Source: Streptomyces violaceorubidus (lineage in GTDB: Bacteria; Actinomycetota; Actinomycetes; Streptomycetales; Streptomycetaceae). From it: a stretch of 64,000 bases of DNA. The DNA is taken from assembly GCF_000717995.1 (NCBI RefSeq), contig NZ_JODM01000009.1, forward strand, positions 1-64,000. The letters run 5' to 3'. Both the position numbers and the translations under genes were made by a program. Position 1 is the stretch's first letter. Every line of letters starts with the position of its first letter. The notes beneath the pieces were generated by a model. The model ran no database searches, had not been told where the DNA came from, and saw only the letters and a program-made list of their open reading frames with translations. Shown piece after piece: positions 9,831 to 17,821 of this stretch.

Positions 9831-11285
9831 TCAGCGCACGGAGGCGGGCTCCGTCGCGGCCCCGTCGGCCGGTGCCGGGTCGGCGACCGGACCGGCCGGG
9901 CGGTGCCGGGGGATGAAGGACGCGATGGCGGCGGCCAGCAGGGCCGCGCCGGCGCCGATGGCCATGACCACCTTGAACGCGTTCTCGGACGGCAGGGCGA
10001 AGCCGCCGAGGTCGATGGTCAGCTGGGCCAGGATCACACCGGCGATGGCGCTGGCGACCGAGGTGCCCAGGGACCGCATGAGGGTGTTGAGGCTGTTCGC
10101 GGCGGCCGTCTCGCTCGGCGGCACCGCACCCATGATCAGCGACGGCATGGCGCCGTAGGCGAAGCCGATGCCCGCGCTGATGACGCAGGAGACCAGGACC
10201 AGGTGCCAGACCTCGGCCATCAGCACGATGTTCAGGGCGTAGCCGGCCGCCACGATCAGGGCGCCGATCATCAGCGTCACCTTCGGCCCCCTGGCCTTGG
10301 AGACCTTCGCGGAGACCGGGGCGAACGCCATCATCACCAGACCGGACGGCGCCATGACGAAGCCCGTGGTCAGCAGGGAGCGGCCGAGCCCGTAACCGGT
10401 GGCCTCGGGCAACTGGAGCAGCTGCGGAAGGACCAGCGACATCGCGAACATCGAGAAGCCGATGGCGACGGACGCCAGGTTGGTGAACAGCACCTGGCGG
10501 CGGGCGGTGGTGCGAAGGTCCACCAGGGGCTCCAGGGTGTGCAGCTCCCACCACCCCCAGACCAGCAGGATCACCACGGCCGCCGCGAACAGGCCGAGGA
10601 CGGTGCCCGAGGACCAGCCCCAGTCGCCGCCCTTGGAGATGGCCAGCAGCAGGCTCGCCAGACCCGCGGCCATGCCGAGGCCGCCGAGCACGTCGAAGCG
10701 GCCGCCGGAGCGCACGGCCGACTCGGGCACCAGGGCCAGGACCAGTACCAGGGACACCGCCCCAAGGGCGCCGGCGAGCCAGAACAGCATGTGCCAGTCG
10801 AGCTTGTCCGCGATCAGCGCGGCGGCGGGCAGGCCGAGCGCGCCGCCGACCCCGAGGGAGGCGCTCATCACCGCGGTGGCACCGGCCAGCCGCTCGACCG
10901 GCAGTTCGTCGCGCATGATGCTGATGCCGAGCGGGATCACGGCGGCGGACAGGCCCTGCAGGGCGCGGCCGACGACCATGGGCACGAGCGTGTCGCTCAG
11001 TGCGCAGACCGCCGAGCCGGCGATCAGCAGCACCAGGCTGAGCAGCAGCATCCGCCGCTTGCCGAACATGTCGCCGAGCCGGCCGACGACCGGCGTGGCC
11101 ACCGCGGAGGCCAGCAGCGTGGCGGTCACCGCCCAGGCCGCGTCCGAGGCCGACGCGTCCAGGAGCTTCGGCAGCTCCGGGATGATCGGGATGACCAGGG
11201 TCTGCATGAGCGCGACGACGATCCCGGCCAGGGCCAGGACCCCCACTACGGCGTTCGGCCGTGGTGAGGCGGGGGAAGCGGGCAT
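9831..11285 (-). CDS. MFS multidrug-type exporter (DHA2, 14 TM)
   Basis: A 484-residue membrane protein with about fourteen hydrophobic helices, as in EmrB/QacA-type drug:proton antiporters. Visible motifs: GRLGDMFGKRRML in the loop after helix 2 (motif A), VVGRALQGLSAAVIPLG (motif B-like), and the conserved late motif SLNTLMRSLGTSVASAIAG. ATG 11285 follows GGAAAGG at suitable distance; longer readings run into the regulator gene. It is divergent from a TetR gene with an operator-like palindrome between them, so substrate-inducible export is likely. Substrate unknown. Confidence 0.9.
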   Translation of the reverse strand: MPASPASPRPNAVVGVLALAGIVVALMQTLVIPIIPELPKLLDASASDAAWAVTATLLASAVATPVVGRLGDMFGKRRMLLLSLVLLIAGSAVCALSDTLVPMVVGRALQGLSAAVIPLGISIMRDELPVERLAGATAVMSASLGVGGALGLPAAALIADKLDWHMLFWLAGALGAVSLVLVLALVPESAVRSGGRFDVLGGLGMAAGLASLLLAISKGGDWGWSSGTVLGLFAAAVVILLVWGWWELHTLEPLVDLRTTARRQVLFTNLASVAIGFSMFAMSLVLPQLLQLPEATGYGLGRSLLTTGFVMAPSGLVMMAFAPVSAKVSKARGPKVTLMIGALIVAAGYALNIVLMAEVWHLVLVSCVISAGIGFAYGAMPSLIMGAVPPSETAAANSLNTLMRSLGTSVASAIAGVILAQLTIDLGGFALPSENAFKVVMAIGAGAALLAAAIASFIPRHRPAGPVADPAPADGAATEPASVR

Positions 11286-11335
11286 GGAGAAGCCTTTCCA
11301 GCGATGAGTGGTGGTGCGACGAGTACCGGAGGCAA

Positions 11336-11358
11336 ACTTTAAGTCAGTCGCTTGAAGT
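11336..11358. promoter_or_regulatory. TetR-type operator candidate
   Basis: ACTTTAAG and CTTGAAGT form 8-base arms matching at seven of eight positions around a 7-base spacer. It is the only AT-rich patch in the 229-bp divergent gap between the MFS exporter and the TetR gene, and it lies about 50 bp upstream of the exporter start. Confidence 0.6.
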
Positions 11359-11514
11359 ATCGTACGGGGTGATGCGCGGGAACGCCCGTCCGGGCCGAGC
11401 GGTGACCCGGCGCCGCCGCGCCGTAGGCTTTCGTCACGACCCGCCGCACCTCGGCGGACCTGCGACGACTCGAGGGACTGGTCGTCGTGGGCGGTAAGGA
11501 GAGAGTCCCGCGCG

Positions 11515-12180
11515 GTGGTGATCATGGCGGGCAGGACGGTCCGGACGGAACAGGTCAGCGCGACCCGGCAGCTGATCCTGACCACCGCTGAGCGGCTGTT
11601 CGCCGAGCACGGGGTGTACGCGGTCTCCAACCGTCAGGTCAGCGAGGCCGCCGGACAGGGCAACAACGCGGCGGTCGGCTACCACTTCGGTACGAAGACG
11701 GACCTGGTCCGGGCCATCGCGCAGCGCCACTCGGGACGCGTCGAGGAACTGCGCGCCCGGCAGCTCGCCGCCCTCGGCGACTCGGCCGACCTGCGCGACT
11801 GGGTCGACTGCCTGGTGCGCCCGCAGTTCGACCACCTGGCGGCGCTGGGCAGCCCCACCTGGTACGCGCGGTTCTGCGCCCAGGTCATGACCGACCCGTC
11901 GCTGCGGCAGATCATGACCGAGGAGTCCCGGGCGTCGGACTCGCTGCGGGCGATCATCGAGGGGCGCGACCGCTGCATGCCGGCGCTGCCGGACGAGGTC
12001 CGCGCGGAGCGCGGCGACATGGCCCGCCACCTCATCGTGCACACGGCGGAGGAGCGCGAGCGGGCCCTGGCCGAGAACCGTCCCACCCCGCGGGCCAGCT
12101 GGCAGGACGCCGCCGACGGGCTCGTCGACGCGATCGTGGGCATGTGGCTGGCGCCCGTCACGCCCCGGGGCGAGGGGTGA
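11515..12180 (+). CDS. TetR-family transcriptional regulator
   Basis: A 221-residue repressor. The DNA-binding domain is at residues 12-60 (ATRQLILTTAERLFAEHGVYAVSNRQVSEAAGQ..NNAAVGYHFGTKTDLV). The C-terminal ligand domain includes PTWYARFCAQVMTDPSLR. It is divergent from the MFS exporter and presumably represses it (and itself) through the palindrome at 11336-11358. GTG 11515 is closest to the AAGGAG at 11496-11501 though 13 bases away; ATG 11524 is an alternative start with a less favourable spacing. Confidence 0.9.
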   Translation: MVIMAGRTVRTEQVSATRQLILTTAERLFAEHGVYAVSNRQVSEAAGQGNNAAVGYHFGTKTDLVRAIAQRHSGRVEELRARQLAALGDSADLRDWVDCLVRPQFDHLAALGSPTWYARFCAQVMTDPSLRQIMTEESRASDSLRAIIEGRDRCMPALPDEVRAERGDMARHLIVHTAEERERALAENRPTPRASWQDAADGLVDAIVGMWLAPVTPRGEG

Positions 12181-12329
12181 CGGGCGCCGGGGCGTGAGGC
12201 GCGCGGTCCGGCCCGCGAGCCGGATCCGGGTCCCGGCGTCCTCGGCGGCGCCGACCGGCCGCACGGCGGCTGACCGGGTCCGCCGCTCTGCCGCCGGCGG
12301 GATCGGTGACCGGGGTGGCGGGCGCCGCC

Positions 12330-12404
12330 TGCCTCGCCGGCTGCCGCGTGCCTCGCCGGCTGCCGCGTGCCTCGCCGGCTGTCGCGTGCCTCGCCCGGCT
12401 GCCG
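12330..12404. repeat. 19-bp tandem repeat, four copies
   Basis: The unit TGCCTCGCCGGCTGCCGCG begins at 12330 and 12349 exactly, at 12368 with one change, and at 12387 with an inserted base and a truncated end. It lies 150 bp after the tetR stop, in non-coding sequence. Confidence 0.8.
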
Positions 12405-12785
12405 TGCGGGGAGTGCGGCGGCTTCGGGCCGTGACGGGCGGGTGGCCGGCCGGTGGGCGGTGCTGCTGGGGCAGCGGTGCGGCCCGCTGGGGGAGTGGGC
12501 TCTGGAGCTGCGGTCGCGCTGTGGTGGGCGGCTGACCGGCCGGTGCGGGCACTGTTGTCGCGGTGCGGGTGCGGCCGAGTTGGGGCGAGTGGGCTCCGGA
12601 ACCGCCGTGGCCAGGGCGGCCCGAAACGGCTCCCCGGGGGCTCATCGAGGGGTCTTCGGGGGCTCTTCGGGGGCTCACAGCCCATCGGCGTCCTGTGCCG
12701 TCCTCCTCCCCGTGCACCCCCATCCGGCACTTCCGCCGCGCGCTGGACTGCCCGCCCGGGGTTCGCGACCGCCGGACGCGAACCG

Positions 12786-12816
12786 TTGCCCACCGGTTCT
12801 TACCGTCGAGTAATAT
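12786..12816 (+). promoter_or_regulatory. Candidate promoter of the DoxX-like/peroxiredoxin operon
   Basis: A strong -10 hexamer TAATAT (12811-12816) is preceded by TTGCCC at 12786, spacing 19. It lies 30 bp upstream of GTG 12846. AACCG and CGGTT flank the -35 region as short inverted arms. Confidence 0.35.
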
Positions 12817-12845
12817 CGCGCGCCAGGCCCCCACGAGGAGGAACC

Positions 12846-13226
12846 GTGCCACGGTCCGAACGCTCACCCCTGCTGCTCGCCGGCCTGCTGGCCACCGCGG
12901 GTGTCGCCCATTTCGCCCAGCCCCGCCCCTTCGACGCCACCGTGCCGCGCTCCCTGCCGGGCACACCCCGGGCGTGGACGTACGCCAGCGGCGTCGCCGA
13001 ACTCGCGCTGGCCGCCGGGCTCGCCGTGCCGCGCACCCGCAGGGCCGCCGCCTGGAGCGCCGCGGCGTTCTTCGTCGGGGTGTTCCCGGCCAACGTCAAG
13101 ATGGCCTGGGACTGGCGCCACCGCCCCGCCCCTGCACGGGCCGTCGCCCTCGGACGGCTGCCCGTGCAGGTGCCGCTCGTGCTGTGGGCCCGCGCCGTCG
13201 CCCAGGGCGACGGGGGCCGGTCATGA
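12846..13226 (+). CDS. DoxX-like small membrane protein
   Basis: A 126-residue integral membrane protein with about four hydrophobic segments (LLLAGLLATAGVAHF, VAELALAAGLAVP, AAAFFVGVFPANVKMAW, VPLVLWARAVAQ). The pattern, including GVAHF and NVKMAWDW, resembles DoxX-like/MauE-type proteins linked to thiol and oxidative-stress metabolism. GTG 12846 has a good GAGGAGG site. Its stop overlaps the ATG of the peroxiredoxin gene (ATGA), so the two are coupled, supporting a redox function. Confidence 0.7.
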   Translation: MPRSERSPLLLAGLLATAGVAHFAQPRPFDATVPRSLPGTPRAWTYASGVAELALAAGLAVPRTRRAAAWSAAAFFVGVFPANVKMAWDWRHRPAPARAVALGRLPVQVPLVLWARAVAQGDGGRS

Positions 13227-13690
13227 GCGCGCTCCCCGCTGTGGGCGACACCGTGGAGGACTTCACGCTGTCGGACGAGACCGGCGCCCCGCGCCGCCTG
13301 TCCGAACTGCTCGCCGACGGCCCGGTCGTCCTCTTCTTCTACCCCGCCGCCCTGACCACCGGCTGCACCGCGGAGGCCTGTCACTTCCGCGACCTCGCCG
13401 CCGAGTTCGCCGCGGTCGGCGCCCGGCCCGTCGGCGTCAGCGGCGACCCCGTCGAGCGCCAGCAGGAGTTCGCCGGGCGCCACACGCTCGGCATGCCGCT
13501 GCTGTCCGACGCCGACGGCACGGTCCGCGAGCGGTTCGGGGTGAAGCGGGGCCTCAGCCTGGCCCCCACCAAGCGGGTCACCTTCGTCATCGGGCAGGAC
13601 CGCACGCTGCTGGAGGTCGTCCGCAGCGAACTCAGGACGAACAAGCACGCCGACCGCGCCCTCGCCGCGCTCCGCGCTCACCGACAGTGA
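13223..13690 (+). CDS. bcp: Peroxiredoxin, BCP/PrxQ type
   Basis: A 155-residue thiol peroxidase reducing hydrogen peroxide and alkyl hydroperoxides. The peroxidatic Cys48 is in TTGCTAEAC and the resolving Cys53 follows four residues later, the arrangement of atypical 2-Cys PrxQ. FFYPAALTTGC, VGVSGDPVERQQEF and FGVKRGLSLAPTKRVTFVI match the family. It overlaps the DoxX-like gene and lies one base before the SpoIIE-type phosphatase frame, forming a three-gene unit. The electron donor is not encoded here. Confidence 0.9.
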   Translation: MSALPAVGDTVEDFTLSDETGAPRRLSELLADGPVVLFFYPAALTTGCTAEACHFRDLAAEFAAVGARPVGVSGDPVERQQEFAGRHTLGMPLLSDADGTVRERFGVKRGLSLAPTKRVTFVIGQDRTLLEVVRSELRTNKHADRALAALRAHRQ

Positions 13691-13691
13691 C

Positions 13692-16139
13692 GTGACCACC
13701 CGCGCCCCGCCCCGGTTGATACCGCATCGTCCTGGGATGATCCTGGACGACATGGAGGATTCCTCCGCCGCGATGATCGTCGACGCCCGCGGACTGGTGA
13801 CGGGGTGGAGCGACGGCGCGCGGCGGCTCACCGGATACGCCGCCGAGGAGGCCGTGGGGCGCCCCGCGCGGGACCTGCTCGCGCGAGGCGTCCCCGCCCG
13901 CCCCCAGGGCCGCACCGACCCGAACGGCACCGACCCGAACGGCACCGGCGCGACCCGCACCGTCGTGGTCCGGCACCGGGACGGCCACCCCGTGAGCCTG
14001 CGGCTGCGGGTGTGCCCGTTGCTGGGCGCCGACGGCGCACCGGACGGCTACCTGGCGACCGCCGACGTTCCCGGCGGCCCGGCGCCCTCGCTGGTCGACG
14101 ATGCCGTGCGGCAGGCGTCCCTGTCCATGTCCGTCCTCGATCCCGACCTGCGCTTCGTACACGTCAACGACACCGCGTGCCGGATGATGGGCAGGTCGGC
14201 GGAGGAACTGGTCGGCCGCCACCTGCCCGAGGCCGTGGCCGAGTTCGAAGGCGACCCGCGAAGCTTCCTGCACCACCTTCGGGTGGTCGCCGACCGAGGG
14301 CGGCCCGTCCAGTACGAGAGCTACTCGTCCGCGCCCGCGGGCAACCGCATGCACGCCTGGACCGTGGAGATCTGGCCGGTCCACGACGCCTCCGGCAGGC
14401 TCACCGCCGTCGCGATGGCAGCGGTGGAGAGCACCGAACAGCACCGGGCCCGGGAGGGCCTGGCCCTGCTGAACGCGGCCGGGGCGGTCGGCAGCACCCT
14501 GGACGTCGTCCGCACCGCCGAGGAACTGGTCGGTCTCCTCGTGCCCCGGTTCGCCGGTTTCGCCAGCGTCGACCTGCTCGACTGGGTGCTCGGCAGCGAC
14601 GAACCCCTCGCCGTACCGACCGAGACGGGTGAACTGCGCCGGGTGGCCCACGCCTCCGCCACCGAGGGCTTCCCCAGCCCCGCCGTGCACCTCGGCGGGC
14701 ACGAGGTCCACCCGTTCGACAGCCCACCCGCCCGGGCGGTGCGGGAGGGCCGCGTCGTCCTCAGCGGCCCCGGCGACCCGGACTTCGACCGGTGGATGCG
14801 GGCCCGCGAGGCCGAGGCCCCGCACAACCGCCCGTTCCGCGAAGCCGTCTGCTCGACCCTGGCCGTGCCGCTGCGCGCCCGCGGCACCACCCTGGGCGTG
14901 GCCCTTGCCGTCCGGACCGCGCCCCGGGAGCCGTACGCCGTGGAGGACGCCGTACTGGCCGAGGAACTGGTTTCGCGGGCCGCCGTCTCCGTGGACAACG
15001 CCCGCCGGTTCGCCCGCGAGCGCTCCACCGCCCTGGCGATCCAGCACAGCCTGCTCCCCAGGGACCTGCCCGGACAGGCCGCGGTCGAGGTGGCCCACCG
15101 CTACCTGCCCTCCGCGTCCGCGGCGGGCATCGGCGGCGACTGGTTCGACGTCATCCCGCTCTCCGGCACCCGCGTCGGCCTCGTCGTCGGCGACGTCGTG
15201 GGCCACGGCATCCCGTCCACGGCGACCATGGGCCGCCTGTGCACGGCCGTCCGCACCCTCGCCGACGTCGACCTGCCCCCCGACGAGCTCCTCACCCACC
15301 TCGACGACCTCGTCACCCACCTCGCGGCCGGCGCCGCGGACGACAGCGGCGAGACGGAGATCGCGGAACTGGGCGCCACCTGCCTGTACGCCGTGTACGA
15401 CCCGGTCTCCCGCCGACTGGCCCTGGCCGCCGCCGGCCACCCCGCGCCCGCGCTCCTGCTGCCCGACGGCACCACCCGTCTCGTCCCCATGACCGCAGGG
15501 CCGCCGCTCGGCGTGGGCGGACTGCCCTTCGAGGCCACCGAGCTGGAGGTGCCGGAGGGCTCCGTCGTCGCCCTCTACACCGACGGACTGGTCGAGGACC
15601 GCGACCGCGACGTCGACCACGCCACCGCCGAACTGTGCCGGTCGCTGGCCGCGCCCGCGACCTCGCTCGACGCGCTGTGCGACGGCGTGCTCAAGGCCGT
15701 ACTGCCCGATGAGCCCGGCGACGACGTGGCGCTGCTGCTGGCCCGCACCCGGGCCCTGGGCGAGGACCGGGTGCGCATCTGGGACGTCCGCCCCGACCCG
15801 TCGGGGGTGGCGGCCACCCGGCGGTCCGTCGGCGAGCAGCTGACGGCGTGGGGGCTGGACGACGCGGCCTTCGTCACCGAACTGGTCGTCAGCGAACTGG
15901 TCACCAACGCGATCCGGTACGGCGAGCCGCCCATCCAGTTGCGCCTCATCCGCCACACCACCCTCATCTGCGAGGTCTCCGACGCCAGCTCCACCTCGCC
16001 CCACCTGCGCCGCGCCCACGCCTTCGACGAGGGCGGCCGGGGGCTGCTCCTGGTCGCCCAGCTCACCCAGCGCTGGGGCAGCCGCCAGACGGACACCGGC
16101 AAGACCATCTGGGCGGAACAGCCGCTTCCCATGGACTGA
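13692..16139 (+). CDS. PAS-PAS-GAF-SpoIIE phosphatase-HATPase regulator
   Basis: An 815-residue multidomain signalling protein. In order: PAS (about 20-130; MIVDARGLVTGWSDGARRLTGY), second PAS (about 135-245; VNDTACRMMGRSAEELVGRH), GAF (about 255-430), SpoIIE/PP2C phosphatase (about 440-670; metal-binding GGDWFDV, VVGDVVGHG, ALYTDGLVEDRD, DDVALLL) and a GHKL ATPase (about 690-812; ELVVSELVTNAIRYG, GGRGLLLV, GKTIWAEQ). Such proteins dephosphorylate anti-sigma antagonists and may phosphorylate them through the ATPase part. GTG 13692 has no clear ribosome site; ATG 13737 or 13752 are alternatives. Linkage to a peroxiredoxin suggests a redox signal (inference). Confidence 0.9.
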   Translation: MTTRAPPRLIPHRPGMILDDMEDSSAAMIVDARGLVTGWSDGARRLTGYAAEEAVGRPARDLLARGVPARPQGRTDPNGTDPNGTGATRTVVVRHRDGHPVSLRLRVCPLLGADGAPDGYLATADVPGGPAPSLVDDAVRQASLSMSVLDPDLRFVHVNDTACRMMGRSAEELVGRHLPEAVAEFEGDPRSFLHHLRVVADRGRPVQYESYSSAPAGNRMHAWTVEIWPVHDASGRLTAVAMAAVESTEQHRAREGLALLNAAGAVGSTLDVVRTAEELVGLLVPRFAGFASVDLLDWVLGSDEPLAVPTETGELRRVAHASATEGFPSPAVHLGGHEVHPFDSPPARAVREGRVVLSGPGDPDFDRWMRAREAEAPHNRPFREAVCSTLAVPLRARGTTLGVALAVRTAPREPYAVEDAVLAEELVSRAAVSVDNARRFARERSTALAIQHSLLPRDLPGQAAVEVAHRYLPSASAAGIGGDWFDVIPLSGTRVGLVVGDVVGHGIPSTATMGRLCTAVRTLADVDLPPDELLTHLDDLVTHLAAGAADDSGETEIAELGATCLYAVYDPVSRRLALAAAGHPAPALLLPDGTTRLVPMTAGPPLGVGGLPFEATELEVPEGSVVALYTDGLVEDRDRDVDHATAELCRSLAAPATSLDALCDGVLKAVLPDEPGDDVALLLARTRALGEDRVRIWDVRPDPSGVAATRRSVGEQLTAWGLDDAAFVTELVVSELVTNAIRYGEPPIQLRLIRHTTLICEVSDASSTSPHLRRAHAFDEGGRGLLLVAQLTQRWGSRQTDTGKTIWAEQPLPMD

Positions 16140-16146
16140 GCCTTCC

Positions 16147-16182
16147 GAACCGTCTGAACCGTCTGAACCGCATGAACCGCCC
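16147..16182. repeat. 9-bp tandem repeat filling a convergent gap
   Basis: GAACCGTCT occurs twice exactly and then as GAACCGCAT and GAACCGCCC. The four copies occupy almost the whole 44-bp space between the stop of the SpoIIE-type gene (16139) and the stop of the opposite phosphoesterase gene (16184). Confidence 0.8.
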
Positions 16183-16183
16183 C

Positions 16184-16822
16184 CTACCCCTGGCCGTCCT
16201 CCGCCGTCACCCGCGCCAGCGTGCGGCCGGTGCGCGCGGACCGGGCCCGGCGGGGGTCCGGGGTGCCGTGCCCGCGTCCGCCGCCGGCCGTCTTCACCAG
16301 CAGCCACGCCGCGTCCCCACCGTCGCCGTCCGGGCCGCCGCGGAACCGGGTCAGCGCGTACTCGCCGCGCAGCTTCGCGCCGTGCAGCCGGAACCTCGCG
16401 TGCCCGTGCGCCAGCGACTCGGCGAAGTCGACCGGTCGGCCCCGGCGGTCGTGGCTCAGCGGCTCGTAGGTGCCGTGGTCCCACACGATGACCGTGCCGC
16501 CGCCGTACTCACCCGCCGGGATCACGCCCTCGAACTCCTCGTACTCCAGCGGGTGGTCCTCCGTCGGCACCGCGAGCCGCTTGTCGCGCGGGTCCGCGGA
16601 CGGCCCCTTCGGCACCGACCAGGACTTCAGCACGTCGGCCACCTGCAGCCGGAAGTCGAAGTGCAGGGTGCTCGCGTCGTGGATCTGCACGACGAAGCGA
16701 GGCGCCCCGCCGTCAGCGGGGCCCGCGCCCTCGCCGGGCGCCGCCGCTCCGGCGGGCTCACCGGTCCGGCCGAAGTCCCGTTTGCCGTGGTAGTCCCGCA
16801 GCCCGTCGCCCTCGCCGTCCAC
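16184..16822 (-). CDS. LigD-type DNA 3'-phosphoesterase domain protein
   Basis: A 212-residue stand-alone phosphoesterase of the bacterial NHEJ ligase D family, which trims 3'-phosphate or ribonucleotide ends. The signature is clear: FVVQIHDASTLHFDFRL (metal ligands His, His, Asp, Arg), LKSWSVPKGPS, KRLAVPTEDHPLEYEEFEG and IPAGEYGGGTV. GTG 16822 is preceded by a GGAAGGGG stretch. The separate ATP-dependent ligase at 8754 lies 7 kb away; neither Ku nor the polymerase domain is in this window. Complementary action in end repair is plausible but inferred. Confidence 0.9.
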   Translation of the reverse strand: MDGEGDGLRDYHGKRDFGRTGEPAGAAAPGEGAGPADGGAPRFVVQIHDASTLHFDFRLQVADVLKSWSVPKGPSADPRDKRLAVPTEDHPLEYEEFEGVIPAGEYGGGTVIVWDHGTYEPLSHDRRGRPVDFAESLAHGHARFRLHGAKLRGEYALTRFRGGPDGDGGDAAWLLVKTAGGGRGHGTPDPRRARSARTGRTLARVTAEDGQG

Positions 16823-16878
16823 CCGCCGCCCCTTCCCGAAGACGCCCGAATTCCGCCGGCCCGGACCGGGTACCCCGC

Positions 16879-17709
16879 TCAGAACTCCTCGTGCGCCTCC
16901 GGGTCGCCGCCGATCCGCCGGAGCGCGCGGTCCGCCACGGCGCGCATCTGGGCGGCGTCCAGCTCGAAGCCGAAGACGTCCAGGTTGGCCCGCTGCCGCG
17001 CCGGGTCGGCGGACTTCGGGATCGGCACCGCGCCCAGCTGGGTGTGCCAGCGCAGGACCGCCTGGGCCGGCGTCACACCGTGGGCCGCGGCGACCGCGGC
17101 GACGGCGGGGTCGTCCAGCAGGTCGCTGCCCCGGCCCAGCGGGCTCCAGCTCTCGGTGCGGATGCCCTTGCGCTCGTGGAAGGCGCGCAGCTCGTCCTGG
17201 GGGAAGAGCGGGTGCAGCTCGATCTGGTTCACGGACGGCAGGACACCCGTCTCCTTCTCCAGCCGCTCGATGTGCTCCGCCGTGAAGTTGGAGACGCCCA
17301 CCGAACGCACGAGACCCTCCTCGCGCAGCTTGACCATGGCCTTCCAGGAGTCGACGTACTTGTCCACGCGCGGCAGCGGCCAGTGGATCAGGTACAGGTC
17401 GACGTACTCCACACCGAGGCGGGCGCGGGACTCCTCGAAGGAGGCGAGCGTCTCCTCGTAGCCGTGGTGCCGGCCGGGCAGCTTGGTCGTCACGACGATC
17501 TCCTCGCGGGGGAGACCGGCGGAGGCGACCCCGCGGCCGACGCCGGTCTCGTTGCGGTAGTTCGTCGCCGTGTCGATCAGGCGGTACCCCGCCCGGAGGG
17601 CCTCGCGGACCGCCCGCTCGGCCTCGTCGTCCGTCATCGGCCAGGTGCCCAGCCCCAGGGCGGGGAGGGTCGTGCCGTCGTTGAGTGTGTACGCCGGGAT
17701 GCTGATCAC
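16879..17709 (-). CDS. Aldo/keto reductase
   Basis: A 276-residue NADPH-dependent TIM-barrel reductase of the AKR5 (2,5-diketo-gluconate reductase-like) type. Catalytic tetrad: Asp and Tyr in LIDTATNYRNE, Lys in VTTKLPG, His in LYLIHWPLP. Also present are VGVSNFTAEHIERL, NQIELHPLFPQDELR and the cofactor-binding IPKSADPARQRANL. GTG 17709 has GGGAAGG 7 bases upstream. It lies 56 bp upstream of the phosphoesterase gene on the same strand and is divergent from the TauD gene. Physiological substrate unknown; detoxification of carbonyls is likely. Confidence 0.92.
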   Translation of the reverse strand: MISIPAYTLNDGTTLPALGLGTWPMTDDEAERAVREALRAGYRLIDTATNYRNETGVGRGVASAGLPREEIVVTTKLPGRHHGYEETLASFEESRARLGVEYVDLYLIHWPLPRVDKYVDSWKAMVKLREEGLVRSVGVSNFTAEHIERLEKETGVLPSVNQIELHPLFPQDELRAFHERKGIRTESWSPLGRGSDLLDDPAVAAVAAAHGVTPAQAVLRWHTQLGAVPIPKSADPARQRANLDVFGFELDAAQMRAVADRALRRIGGDPEAHEEF

Positions 17710-17821
17710 CGTGGGACCTTCCCTCGACTGTGCGCGGCGGTGTGCCGCCCCTCCAGCCTCGCCCACGCGCGGACCGGTGATCAACCGGACGGCGCGGCGG
17801 AGGTTCTGCCACGATCTCCGC

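Larger units (their letters stand above)
12181..12845. other. 665-bp region without a supported gene
   Basis: Six frames are open for long stretches, but the translations are low-complexity Arg/Ala/Pro/Gly and no family is recognisable. It holds the 19-bp tandem repeat at 12330-12404, a run of CGGGGGCTC-like repeats near 12635-12680, and the promoter candidate at 12786-12816. Confidence 0.5.

Noticed and set aside
9213..11267. 684-codon plus-strand open frame opposite the ligase and MFS genes
   Set aside because: Gln/Gly/His/Arg-rich translation with no domain; it is the antisense of two clearly coding genes and results from high third-position GC.
12181..12845. Several overlapping open frames of about 100-250 codons on both strands
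   Set aside because: All are low-complexity, have no good start signal or recognisable relative, and overlap a 19-bp tandem repeat.
13632..16484. 950-codon minus-strand open frame opposite the SpoIIE-type phosphatase gene
   Set aside because: Repetitive Gly/Val/Gln/Arg composition and no family; the opposite strand has five recognisable domains in the same span.
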